From: Mucilaginibacter gossypii
Lineage (GTDB): Bacteria; Bacteroidota; Bacteroidia; Sphingobacteriales; Sphingobacteriaceae
Assembly: GCF_900100945.1 (NCBI RefSeq)
Contig: NZ_FNCG01000005.1
Location: 1 to 64,000, forward strand
DNA length: 64,000 bases
Direction: 5' to 3'
The notes under the pieces are model-generated. The model was not told the DNA's origin. It was given only the letters and a program-made list of their open reading frames with translations, and did no database searches. Made by a program: the position numbers and the translations under genes. This document shows positions 7,441-15,532 of this stretch, one piece after another. Every line of letters begins with the position of its first letter. The first letter of the stretch is position 1.

Positions 7441-8259
7441 ATGAAAACGCTCAAAAACCACATGATCCTGTTTGATGCAGAATGCCCGATGTGCCGTGCT
7501 TATACCGGTGCCTTTGTAAAAACAGGGATGCTTGATCCTACCGGCCGCGCTGCGTACCAGGAAGCACATGCGGGTACCTGCCCTGTTTATGACAGGCAAC
7601 GGGCTGTTAACGAAATAGCCTTAATTAACCTAAAAAGCGGCGAGGTTACCTACGGCGTTAAAAGCCTTTTCAAAATAATTGCCAATACCTGGCCTGTATT
7701 TACTCCCTTATTTGCTTTTAAACCATTCATCTGGCTCATGAGCAAGGTTTATGCTTTTATATCATACAACAGGAGGGTAATTATCCCTGCTGCCGAAACC
7801 GGCTTCGAATACCAGCCTACGTTTAAGCTGCATTATCGTTTATTGTATTTGCTTTTCACCTGGTTTTGTACCGGTTTTATCTTAACAGCTTACGCACATC
7901 TGCTTACGGGGATTGTTCCTTTAGGCAGCCCATACCGTGAGTACCTGATCTGCGGCGGCCAAATCCTTTTCCAGGGAGCAGCTATATGCAGCTTTGACCG
8001 CCGTAACCTGTGGACCTACCTCGGCAATATGATGACCATCTCTTTTGCCGGCAGCTTATTACTGCTGATCGGGTTGGTTGTAAATCATTTTTTTCAATTC
8101 GGTCCGCTGATTTACACCCTGTATTTTATGGCGGTAGCGGGATTAATGCTCCTTGAACATATCCGCCGTACCAAATTGCTTGGGCTTGGCTGGGTACTCA
8201 CCGTTACCTGGGTAACTTATCGTATCGTTTTATTATTACTTATTTTAAACCTTAACTGA
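7441..8259 (+). CDS. DCC-family (DUF393) thiol-disulfide oxidoreductase-like membrane protein
   Basis: 272 residues from the ATG at 7441; a TTG eight codons upstream lies within the operator and is not preferred. The N-terminus carries the DCC signature FDAECPMCRAYTGAFV, with a CxxC pair at Cys15/Cys18. About 120 soluble residues are followed by five or so membrane helices (from about residue 135 on). DUF393 proteins are predicted thioredoxin-like; here the domain is fused to a membrane anchor, so a bound electron carrier or envelope redox role is possible. It is followed after 2 bases by a TIGR01777-type epimerase. Confidence 0.8.
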   Translation: MKTLKNHMILFDAECPMCRAYTGAFVKTGMLDPTGRAAYQEAHAGTCPVYDRQRAVNEIALINLKSGEVTYGVKSLFKIIANTWPVFTPLFAFKPFIWLMSKVYAFISYNRRVIIPAAETGFEYQPTFKLHYRLLYLLFTWFCTGFILTAYAHLLTGIVPLGSPYREYLICGGQILFQGAAICSFDRRNLWTYLGNMMTISFAGSLLLLIGLVVNHFFQFGPLIYTLYFMAVAGLMLLEHIRRTKLLGLGWVLTVTWVTYRIVLLLLILNLN

Positions 8260-8261
8260 TC

Positions 8262-9191
8262 ATGAAAGCTTATAAAAAAATCGTACTGGCCGGCGGCAAC
8301 GGTTATCTCGGTACCGTGCTGGCCAAATACTACCGCGATTTGGCAGACGAGGTGATCATCCTGGCCCGCAAACAAAAACCTGTTGATGGCAACGTACATA
8401 CCGCTGTTTGGGATGGTGAAACCGAAGGGGGATGGACGGTTCACCTTGCCGGTGCCGATATGCTAATCAACCTGTGCGGCAAAAATGTAAACTGCCGCTA
8501 CACCGAAAAGAACAAGCGGGAGATCATCCGTTCAAGGGTAGTACCTACCGAACTATTAGGCAGGGTGATCCATAAGATGGAAAACCCGCCAAAGGTTTGG
8601 ATCAATGTGACTTCTGCCACCATTTACCGCCATGCCGAAGACCGTCCACAGGATGAGGATACCGGAGAGATTGGTTATGGTTTTTCTATTGATGTTTGTA
8701 ATATTTGGGAAAGCACTTTCTTTAAAACAGATACGCCCCATACCCGTAAAATTGCCCTGCGCATGGGCATTGTTTTAGGCCGAAGCGACAGTGTTTTTCC
8801 GCGGTTGCTTAACCTGGTTAGGTTTGGCCTCGGCGGTAAACAAGGCGATGGGCAGCAATACATAGCCTGGGTGCATGAACATGATGTGGCCCGCAGCACC
8901 CAATGGCTGTTAGACCACCCCGAATTAAATGGCATATTTAATTGCACTGCCCCTGAAGCCGCAAAGAATACTGATATGATGCAGATTATCCGCAAGGCTT
9001 ATGGTGCGCCTTTCGGTTTACCTGCCCCTCAGTGGCTGCTGGAAGTCGGCGCCATGGTAATCGGCACCGAAACCGAACTGATATTAAAAAGCCGCTGGGT
9101 AATGCCTAAGCGTTTACTGGATAGTGGGTTTAAATTTCAATATGAAAAAGCGGAGCATGCGGTGCATGATATTTTGAGTTTGAATAGGTAG
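8262..9191 (+). CDS. TIGR01777-family NAD-dependent epimerase/SDR protein
   Basis: 309 residues, full length. The N-terminal nucleotide-binding motif GGNGYLG (11-17) is followed by the family-typical LINLCGKNVNCRYTEKNK and IIRSRV segments. The C-terminal LPAPQWLLEVGAMVIGTETELILKS region matches the DUF1731 tail of the YfcH/TIGR01777 proteins. This is an extended short-chain dehydrogenase fold with an unknown substrate. It is in an operon with the DCC protein, 2 bases downstream of its stop. Confidence 0.87.
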   Translation: MKAYKKIVLAGGNGYLGTVLAKYYRDLADEVIILARKQKPVDGNVHTAVWDGETEGGWTVHLAGADMLINLCGKNVNCRYTEKNKREIIRSRVVPTELLGRVIHKMENPPKVWINVTSATIYRHAEDRPQDEDTGEIGYGFSIDVCNIWESTFFKTDTPHTRKIALRMGIVLGRSDSVFPRLLNLVRFGLGGKQGDGQQYIAWVHEHDVARSTQWLLDHPELNGIFNCTAPEAAKNTDMMQIIRKAYGAPFGLPAPQWLLEVGAMVIGTETELILKSRWVMPKRLLDSGFKFQYEKAEHAVHDILSLNR

Positions 9192-9250
9192 CGGGTTGCT
9201 CATGTGTCAACGCGTGATGTTACTCGTTTGACGCTGTCCAACGTCTCTGA

Positions 9251-9279
9251 CTTCAGATGGCTGTGCCTGTAGTCTGAAG
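9251..9279. repeat. Hairpin after the epimerase gene
   Basis: CTTCAGA (9251-9257) and TCTGAAG (9273-9279) form a 7-base stem. No T run follows, so it may be a repeat remnant rather than a terminator. The rest of 9192-9465 turns progressively A+T-rich toward the DUF3800 gene and holds no other recognised signal. Confidence 0.4.
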
Positions 9280-9465
9280 ACTTCGAGCAGCAAAGGTATT
9301 TCTCTAAAACCTTTGCTTTATCCAATTTTACCTCAATACAAATGCAAGAAAAGATTATCCATAACTAAATGCTGCAATCCCATTTCGAGATAGATTGAAT
9401 TTCTTTTTTTTTCTTTTAATATTTATATTTAATTGTTGATTATCAATTAATAAACCTAAGTCACA

Positions 9466-10608
9466 ATGGAATCTACAATAACATCGTCTCAAGTTAACTC
9501 TGATCTCAATATTGAATCAACTGAAGAATTAGATGAAAAAGCAATTGCGAAGCTTAAAAGAATTGAACAAGAAAAAAAAGAACTAATAAACAACGTAGTA
9601 AGCGGAAATATTGAAAATATTAAGGATCGCGTAGCTTCGATTTTAAATAATTCCACCGAAGCACGGAATTCAGATACAGCTTTAGCTTATGCGTATTGGG
9701 CGGAATTTGAGCCTGAAAATTTTAATGATGGCATGATTACAAAAGATTGTGCTATGAAATTAACTAAAATGAATTCCCTTTCAAGGGTTCGTGCGAAGAT
9801 TCAAAATGAATACAAGTTATTTCAAGCGGACGAAAAAATAAGAAAGCATAGAGGAGTATTGGAGGGGCAATTCCGACAGGAAGCAATTGATGATAAGCCA
9901 TTAGGCCTTGGAACGTATTCAGTTTACATAGATGAAACTGGCAAAAACCAAGATTATCTTTCTGTTGGGTCTCTTTGGATACTAAAGTCCGGTTACTTTA
10001 TACATGAATCCAAACGTAAACTTGTCGAATGGAAAAAGGCTAATGACATAAACTATGAATTTCATTTTGTAGACATATCTAAACATAAGATAGCAAGTTA
10101 TAAAGAATTTTTTGCAAAATTTCTTGGTTTGCATCCAGAAGTTGGCTTCAAAATCATTGTTATTAATAACAAAGGCTTAGCAAATAAGAATTCCGCGATT
10201 GTGGATTTGACTTATCATTTGTTGATCAAAGGAATTAATCATGAAAATGATACAGGAAGAGCTCCCTTGCCAAGAGTATTACAAGTATGGATTGATGAAG
10301 AAGAAACGGGAAGCGACCAATTGAAAATCGAAAATATCAAAGAACGAATTGAAGGACAAAAAGTAAATGGATTATATTTTGGGGATTTTCAGGCAGTGTC
10401 TTCAGAACAAAATTTTTTTATTCAAATAGTTGATCTTTTCACGGGCTCAATTAATCGAAAACTTAACACTCAAAACGGAGAACATCCGAAAGATGAGTTT
10501 GCAGATTTCGTATTGAACACCATCAACTTTGACATTAATTCCATAGATAGAAATAATATTGAAATTGATAATTCAGCAGTATTTAATTTGATGGAAAATA
10601 GTCAATAA
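9466..10608 (+). CDS. DUF3800 domain protein, A+T-rich, probably acquired
   Basis: 380 residues. The N-terminal 140 are charged and helical (EELDEKAIAKLKRIEQEKKEL) and not recognised. From about residue 150 the DUF3800 pattern appears: TYSVYIDETGKNQDYLSVGSLW, then WIDEEETGSD in the middle and EQNFFIQIVDLFTGSINR near the end. These acidic residues fit the RNase-H-like fold proposed for DUF3800, which often occurs in mobile or defence regions. Codon use is strongly A/T-ending, unlike every neighbour. It is monocistronic and ends 11 bases from the convergent feoB. Function is unknown; a nuclease or defence role is inference. Confidence 0.8.
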   Translation: MESTITSSQVNSDLNIESTEELDEKAIAKLKRIEQEKKELINNVVSGNIENIKDRVASILNNSTEARNSDTALAYAYWAEFEPENFNDGMITKDCAMKLTKMNSLSRVRAKIQNEYKLFQADEKIRKHRGVLEGQFRQEAIDDKPLGLGTYSVYIDETGKNQDYLSVGSLWILKSGYFIHESKRKLVEWKKANDINYEFHFVDISKHKIASYKEFFAKFLGLHPEVGFKIIVINNKGLANKNSAIVDLTYHLLIKGINHENDTGRAPLPRVLQVWIDEEETGSDQLKIENIKERIEGQKVNGLYFGDFQAVSSEQNFFIQIVDLFTGSINRKLNTQNGEHPKDEFADFVLNTINFDINSIDRNNIEIDNSAVFNLMENSQ

Positions 10609-10619
10609 ATCTTAAAAAG

Positions 10620-12734
10620 CTACTTGAGCCAATGGTATACGATAAAGCTCGCCGTATAAGCCAGCGCGGTCATATAGGCAAACTGGGCAGCGGGCCAGCG
10701 CCAGTCTTTGGTTTCGCGGTAAACAACGGCCACTGTACTGGCACATTGCATGGCGAAGGCATAAAACATCATGAGGGAGAAAGCCACCGCTAAGGTAAAC
10801 ACCGGCCCTCCGGTTTGCGGATTTTTAGCCTCGTGCATTTTTTGCTGAACCGATTGCATCTTATCGGCATCGCCCTCCACGCTGTAAATGGTGGCCATGG
10901 TGCCCACAAATACCTCGCGGGCAGCAAAGGAGCTGATGAGTGCTATCCCTATCTTCCAATCGAAGCCAAGGGGTTTAATAACGGGTTCAATAACATGCCC
11001 AAATACGCCGGCGTATGAGTTTTCCAGTTTTTCGGATGCGATAACTTTAGTGAGGCTATCCGGCGTCATGGTTTTGGTGTATTGGGGCTGGGCGTATTGT
11101 TTATCTATCTGCGCAAACCTGTCGCCGGGGCCGTATGATTTCATTACCCACAGGATCACCGAAACAGCAATGATCACTTTACCGGCCTGCAGTACGAAGG
11201 TTTTTGAACGGTCATACATGGTAAAGATCACGTTTTTCCACCTTGGCATGCGGTAAACGGGCAGCTCCATTATAAAGTAACCGCGTTCGCGGGCTTTGAG
11301 GATAAACTTCATCACAAAAGCCACAATAACAGCCGAAAAGATGCTGAGCACATACATGGCTGTAAGCGCCAGTCCCTGCAGGTTAAAGACCCACCAAACG
11401 TTGCGGTTGGGCACTACCAACGCGATAAGCAGGGTATAAACAGGCAGGCGGGCCGAACAAGCCACCAGGGGTGTAACCATGATGGTGATCATCCTGTCTT
11501 TCCAGTTTTCGATAGTACGGGTACTCATGATAGACGGTACAGCGCAGGCAAAACCGCCGATAAGGGGTACTACTGATTTGCCGTTAAGCCCTACCTTGCG
11601 CATCACCTTGTCCATCATAAAAGTAACGCGCGACATGTAGCCTGTATCTTCCAAAATGGAGATGAGCGCGAACAGGATGGCGATCTGCGGGATAAATACC
11701 AATACCCCACTCAGGCCAGCTAATACCCCATCTATGATGAGGCTGCTCAGCGGACCGGCAGGTAGTATTTTAGCAGCGCCGGCCTGCAGCCAGATAAACA
11801 GGTCTTCGATGAGCGACATCGGGTAGGCCGACCATGAAAAGATAGCCTGGAATATGAACAGCAAGATGGCGAAGAAGATCACAAAGCCAAATACTTTATG
11901 GGTAAGGATCTTATCTATCTTGTTGCTTATGGTTTCGTCGTGCGCCGTTTCAGCTTTTTTAACCGTATCGTAAAGCAGGTCGTTGATGAAGTTGTACCGG
12001 GCGATGGTTTCTGTAGCCTGTGCCTTTTGCGAGTGGAAAGAATGCTCCTGCTCCAGTTGTTCAATCCGGTCGCTCTCGGCTGCTGAAAGGTAGCTTAGCG
12101 TTTCGTGCTGGTGGGCAAGTTGCAAGGCTATATATGGATTTTCAACCTGCATCTCCCCTTTTATTTGCGCTATGATGCCCGGCGCGATGCTTTCGATATC
12201 AATAGTATCCTGCTGCAGCGGCACGCTGTTGGCAAAAGCAATGGTGCTTTTAAGCTTGTCAATGCCTGTATTTTTCCTGGCAGAAATAGGGACTACCGGA
12301 ACGCCCAGTTTTTGGGCAAAAAGATCAATATTAATTTTGATGCCCGCCTTGTCCGACACATCTACCATGTTGAGCGCCACCACTACGGGGATCTTGAGAT
12401 CCGCAACCTGGGTATAAAGCAGCAGGTTGCGTTTTAAATTGGATGCATCAAGGATCACCACAACCAAATCGGGCACCATGCCTTTTGATTTATCGGCCAG
12501 TACCGAAAATACGATGGATTCGTCTTTACTTTTGGGATAGATGCTGTAAGTACCCGGAAGGTCAATTATTTCGGCCATGCGGCCGTCAGGCAGGGTACAA
12601 AAGCCTGTTTTTTTATCAACAGTAACCCCCGGAAAGTTTCCGATTTTTTGATTTAACCCGGTTAATATATTAAAGAGAGTTGATTTACCGGTATTTGGAT
12701 TTCCTACAAGTGCAACTCTTATATTGGTTTTCAA
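10620..12734 (-). CDS. feoB: Ferrous iron transporter FeoB
   Basis: 704 residues. The N-terminal G domain has G1 GNPNTGKST (11-19), G3 DLPG (58-61) and G4 NMVD (123-126), followed by a GDI-like helical region. From about residue 275 on there are two Gate-type membrane halves with FACAVPSIMSTRTI and VACSARLPVYTLLIAL, containing the conserved pore cysteines. It imports Fe(II) across the inner membrane with GTP hydrolysis. It lies 10 bases downstream of feoA on the same strand; no FeoC is present. Confidence 0.97.
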   Translation of the reverse strand: MKTNIRVALVGNPNTGKSTLFNILTGLNQKIGNFPGVTVDKKTGFCTLPDGRMAEIIDLPGTYSIYPKSKDESIVFSVLADKSKGMVPDLVVVILDASNLKRNLLLYTQVADLKIPVVVALNMVDVSDKAGIKINIDLFAQKLGVPVVPISARKNTGIDKLKSTIAFANSVPLQQDTIDIESIAPGIIAQIKGEMQVENPYIALQLAHQHETLSYLSAAESDRIEQLEQEHSFHSQKAQATETIARYNFINDLLYDTVKKAETAHDETISNKIDKILTHKVFGFVIFFAILLFIFQAIFSWSAYPMSLIEDLFIWLQAGAAKILPAGPLSSLIIDGVLAGLSGVLVFIPQIAILFALISILEDTGYMSRVTFMMDKVMRKVGLNGKSVVPLIGGFACAVPSIMSTRTIENWKDRMITIMVTPLVACSARLPVYTLLIALVVPNRNVWWVFNLQGLALTAMYVLSIFSAVIVAFVMKFILKARERGYFIMELPVYRMPRWKNVIFTMYDRSKTFVLQAGKVIIAVSVILWVMKSYGPGDRFAQIDKQYAQPQYTKTMTPDSLTKVIASEKLENSYAGVFGHVIEPVIKPLGFDWKIGIALISSFAAREVFVGTMATIYSVEGDADKMQSVQQKMHEAKNPQTGGPVFTLAVAFSLMMFYAFAMQCASTVAVVYRETKDWRWPAAQFAYMTALAYTASFIVYHWLK

Positions 12735-12744
12735 CGCTTACAAA

Positions 12745-12963
12745 CTACTGCAAAATGATGGTGGATGCTTCAAACCTACGTAAGCTAAGCTGGTAGCCAG
12801 ATACGTTGATGGCAATAGGATCGCCAAGTGGAGCGATACGCGAAATGCGGACCTCTTCGCCGGGTAAACAGCCCATCTCCATCAGTTTTACTGACATTTC
12901 AAGATCGGTAAATTCCTTTACAATACCAGTTTCGCCTACTTCCAGTTGTGACAGCTTCATCAT
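12745..12963 (-). CDS. feoA: FeoA, SH3-like partner of FeoB
   Basis: 72 residues, a single FeoA domain (MMKLSQLEVGETGIVKEF, MEMGCLPGEEVRI, DPIAINVSGYQLSLRR). It is a small cytoplasmic protein needed for FeoB function. It is the first gene of feoAB; the second Met at 12960 is an equally possible start. A near-perfect promoter lies 19 bases upstream. Confidence 0.95.
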   Translation of the reverse strand: MMKLSQLEVGETGIVKEFTDLEMSVKLMEMGCLPGEEVRISRIAPLGDPIAINVSGYQLSLRRFEASTIILQ

Positions 12964-12981
12964 TTATAATATATAACGTAG

Positions 12982-13012
12982 CAAATGTAAGCTTATTTAT
13001 ATTAAATCCAAA
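12982..13012 (-). promoter_or_regulatory. Promoter of feoAB (TTTG-N19-TACATTTG)
   Basis: On the minus strand TTTG (13012-13009) and TACATTTG (12989-12982) are separated by exactly 19 bases, a full match to the Bacteroidota sigma-ABfr consensus. The expected start point is about 12975, giving a leader of roughly a dozen bases. No obvious Fur-like palindrome was identified. Confidence 0.75.
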
Positions 13013-13187
13013 TAAGATTTGCTATGATGTGCAGATTTTAAATAGGCAGTTGTACAAATGACTTTAGTATGAAGTTTGTACGTATACAGGGGGGGACAGA
13101 CAGGCAGATTTAGGATATGCAAACAGGTTTAAATAGTATTGACAATGCTTCACTGACACGATTATGTCAGTGTTCAATTTTTAAAAA

Positions 13188-13358
13188 GCGGGTGTTCAAC
13201 GTTCAATCTCTGAAAAATACAAGTCGCTGATTATCAATGATGATGTGTTCATGTTTGATACTTTGCTAATAGTCATTGAAATCAAGTGGCTGATTATCAG
13301 CGATGTTTTTTTTGAAAATAATTGCAAGTGTTTACACTTTAAAAAATTGAACACCCGC
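13188..13358. repeat. Inverted-repeat element with internal duplicated motif
   Basis: GCGGGTGTTCAA (13188-13199) and TTGAACACCCGC (13347-13358) are a perfect 12-base inverted pair, flanked by further TTCAATTT matches. Inside, CAAGTnGCTGATTATCA followed by nnGATG occurs twice as a direct repeat (13220-13242 and 13283-13305). There is no ORF. This sits in the stretch 12964-13401, which otherwise holds only the feo promoter. Confidence 0.6.
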
Positions 13359-13401
13359 AAATTGAATAGTAAATGTGCTTTGCTGATATAGATTTACCTG
13401 G

Positions 13402-13554
13402 CTAAGCCATCATTTGCACATCTGCACATCTGGAGTCGGCAGATTTAATTTTCCCGAAATGCGGACAGCCGCAACCCTTATGGAAAATGCCGCATGATGA
13501 ACCGGCTGTTAACAGCAGCGCGCCCAATAAAATGACCAGTTTATTTTTTTTCAT
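13402..13554 (-). CDS. Small lipoprotein, Cys-rich, 50 residues
   Basis: The ATG at 13554 overlaps the stop of the vanZ-like gene in an ATGA junction, the usual sign of translational coupling, and the frame runs 50 codons to TAG. The sequence starts MKKNKLVILLGALLLTAG, followed by SSC, a signal peptide with a lipobox-like end (Cys21). A short mature part contains HKGCGCPHFGKIK. The clustered cysteines suggest metal or redox chemistry, but no function is recognised. It is the last gene of gcvH-vanZ-lipoprotein. Confidence 0.7.
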   Translation of the reverse strand: MKKNKLVILLGALLLTAGSSCGIFHKGCGCPHFGKIKSADSRCADVQMMA

Positions 13555-13940
13555 TTTTTCCCAATTGCCTCAACGGTTAGCATTACACTAAAAATCCCCA
13601 TACACGCTCCAAGTACATCGCAAAAAAGATCGTTCCAGTCGCCGCTGCGCCAGGTAAAAACAGATGCCTGCAGCACTTCAATAAGCGCCCCGAAAAATAC
13701 GCTGGCTGCCCATATCACGAATGCCCTTGTATACGTAATCCGCCGTGGTTTTTGTTGCCTGATAACGCCAAAACAAACCAGTACAATAAGGGTGAAAAAT
13801 AAACCGCAGTGGGTTAGCTTATCAAAACCCTCAAAAAACATCGGGGATTTATCAACAGAATCAAGATGTACGGAGCAAATAATTAAAACAAATAAGGCCC
13901 ACAAAATAGCGGGCCCATGATATTTTAAAAACAGCTTCAT
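13551..13940 (-). CDS. VanZ-like membrane protein
   Basis: 129 residues from the ATG at 13940, one base after the gcvH stop. An in-frame extension into gcvH is possible but unlikely. Four hydrophobic helices are visible with the VanZ-like features ALFVLIICSVHLDS, FDKLTHCGLFFTL and the C-terminal FFGALIEVLQ...RSGDWNDLFCDVLGACMG. VanZ-like proteins are widespread in Bacteroidota next to gcvH; the biochemical role is unknown. Confidence 0.85.
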   Translation of the reverse strand: MKLFLKYHGPAILWALFVLIICSVHLDSVDKSPMFFEGFDKLTHCGLFFTLIVLVCFGVIRQQKPRRITYTRAFVIWAASVFFGALIEVLQASVFTWRSGDWNDLFCDVLGACMGIFSVMLTVEAIGKK

Positions 13941-13941
13941 C

Positions 13942-14322
13942 TTATACGCCGATAACCGTTTTATAATCGCCGGCAGATAAAAGTGAGTCAGCATCGGCAG
14001 CGTCAGCTACAGTGATCTTTACCATCCAGCCTTCACCATATGGGTCGCTGTTAACCAGTTCGGGTTGGTTATTTAATGCCGGGTTAACTTCGGTTACGGT
14101 GCCGGCAACAGGCATAAACAGGTCTGATACTGTTTTTACTGCTTCAACGGTGCCAAAAACTTCGTCTTTAGCAACCTCTTTACCTAATGAAGTAATATCA
14201 ACATACACAATGTCGCCCAGTTCGCTTTGAGCAAATTCGGTGATGCCTACGGTAGCTACATTGCCTTCAACCTTAATCCACTCGTGGTCTTTGGTGTATT
14301 TTAATTCAGCCGGAAAATTCAT
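13942..14322 (-). CDS. gcvH: Glycine cleavage system H protein
   Basis: 126 residues, full length. The lipoyl attachment site is Lys63 in [18 protein letters not shown]. It carries the methylamine intermediate between the P, T and L proteins of glycine cleavage. The other gcv genes are not in the window. It is first in an operon with the VanZ-like gene (1-base gap). Confidence 0.97.
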   Translation of the reverse strand: MNFPAELKYTKDHEWIKVEGNVATVGITEFAQSELGDIVYVDITSLGKEVAKDEVFGTVEAVKTVSDLFMPVAGTVTEVNPALNNQPELVNSDPYGEGWMVKITVADAADADSLLSAGDYKTVIGV

Positions 14323-14342
14323 GTCGTTAAATTTTGTGTGCT

Positions 14343-14372
14343 CAAAAATAGTAAAACTTTGGCTTTCGCAAT
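14343..14372 (-). promoter_or_regulatory. Probable gcvH promoter
   Basis: On the minus strand ATTG (14372-14369) precedes TATTTTTG (14350-14343) by 18 bases, one short of the Bacteroidota consensus spacing. The gcvH ATG is 20 bases downstream. Confidence 0.5.
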
Positions 14373-14445
14373 TATTGATATGTAAATTATAAAATCATCA
14401 TTTTCTATATGGCATAGTCATGATTTATCGTTGATAAATTTGTAA

Positions 14446-15423
14446 TTAAAACTTTCTTTCGGCAGATGCCATCCAATCTTCCAGGGCCTTCCGTTGGTCT
14501 GCGTTGTTTTGCAGCCACTTTGCTCCTGTTGTTTTATCGGCGCTTAAGCCAATTAATTTAACCGCCGTTGAAAAGCTTTGAGATTGTGACATCTTATAAA
14601 AAAAAGCTGCATAGTAATTCCAAAAGAAGGTTTGTCTGCCTGGTTTTTCACCAAGTTTGCCAACCGCCGTAAAAATGTTTTTCAACTGGGTTTCCAGCTG
14701 ACCGCCAGAAACCGAAACGGCGGTGCTTAGGGTTTTATTTAGTAACAGGGTTTCCGGATCTGCTTTTCCTGCTTTCAGGTCGCCTCCCTTTAGTAAACTT
14801 TGCAGGTTGGTATAAGCTTCGTCGGCGCGCGGGCCTTCCGGGTCGAGCAGCAGGAAGCTGCACAGGCCCATCAATGCCGGTACCCTTTTGTTTTGGTGGA
14901 AAGTTACCAGCCCGTATAAGCGTTGGCTATTAGCATGTTTAGGATCGAGTTTAATGGCTTCAATGGCAGCCAGCTCGGCATCGGCATATTTTTGCGCGCG
15001 GAAATAGGCTATCCCCAGGTTAAAATACAGCGGCTGATACCCCGGCTTCAATTTGATCCCCTCTTTATAAGCGTCGATGGCCTGTTGGGGTTGATGTGCA
15101 GTATCATAAATGCTGCCCATTAATTCATAAGCAGGGCCTGTTAGGTCGCCACCTGTTTTTATCACTTTGTTGAGATAAGGTACCGCTTCCGCACCCTTGC
15201 CCGATGCATTGAGGCTGAAGGCAAGCTGGTAGTTGGCCTGCGCATTATCTGGCTCGGCAGTAAGTGCCTCTTTGTATTTTTCAATAGCCGCCGAATAATT
15301 TTTTTCGCTGTTAAGTTTGATACCCTCCTTAATAATACTATTGACATCCGTATTTTGAGCATGCGCCAACCCTGTGCTAAGCACGAGGGCCATAATAAAC
15401 AAGCCTTTTTTCAACAAAACCAT
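14446..15423 (-). CDS. Exported TPR-repeat protein
   Basis: 325 residues. The signal peptide (KKGLFIMALVLSTGLAHAQ) predicts export, probably to the periplasm. Tandem TPR units fill about 25-190: EKYKEALTAEPDNAQANYQLA, PYLNKVIKTG, AIDAYKEGIKLKPGYQPLYFNLG and ELAAIEAIKLDPKHANSQRLYG. The C-terminal 130 residues are unassigned. TPRs mediate protein contacts; the partner is unknown. It is transcribed leftward and alone. Confidence 0.85.
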   Translation of the reverse strand: MVLLKKGLFIMALVLSTGLAHAQNTDVNSIIKEGIKLNSEKNYSAAIEKYKEALTAEPDNAQANYQLAFSLNASGKGAEAVPYLNKVIKTGGDLTGPAYELMGSIYDTAHQPQQAIDAYKEGIKLKPGYQPLYFNLGIAYFRAQKYADAELAAIEAIKLDPKHANSQRLYGLVTFHQNKRVPALMGLCSFLLLDPEGPRADEAYTNLQSLLKGGDLKAGKADPETLLLNKTLSTAVSVSGGQLETQLKNIFTAVGKLGEKPGRQTFFWNYYAAFFYKMSQSQSFSTAVKLIGLSADKTTGAKWLQNNADQRKALEDWMASAERKF

Positions 15424-15532
15424 ACTTAAACATACTAATTGTGCTAACTAACAGAAAATTTTAAAACTTTAATCAATACCTGCTGTATAATTTCTAATTT
15501 TCGCATTCGTTTAGTGTGAGATAAATTGATTT

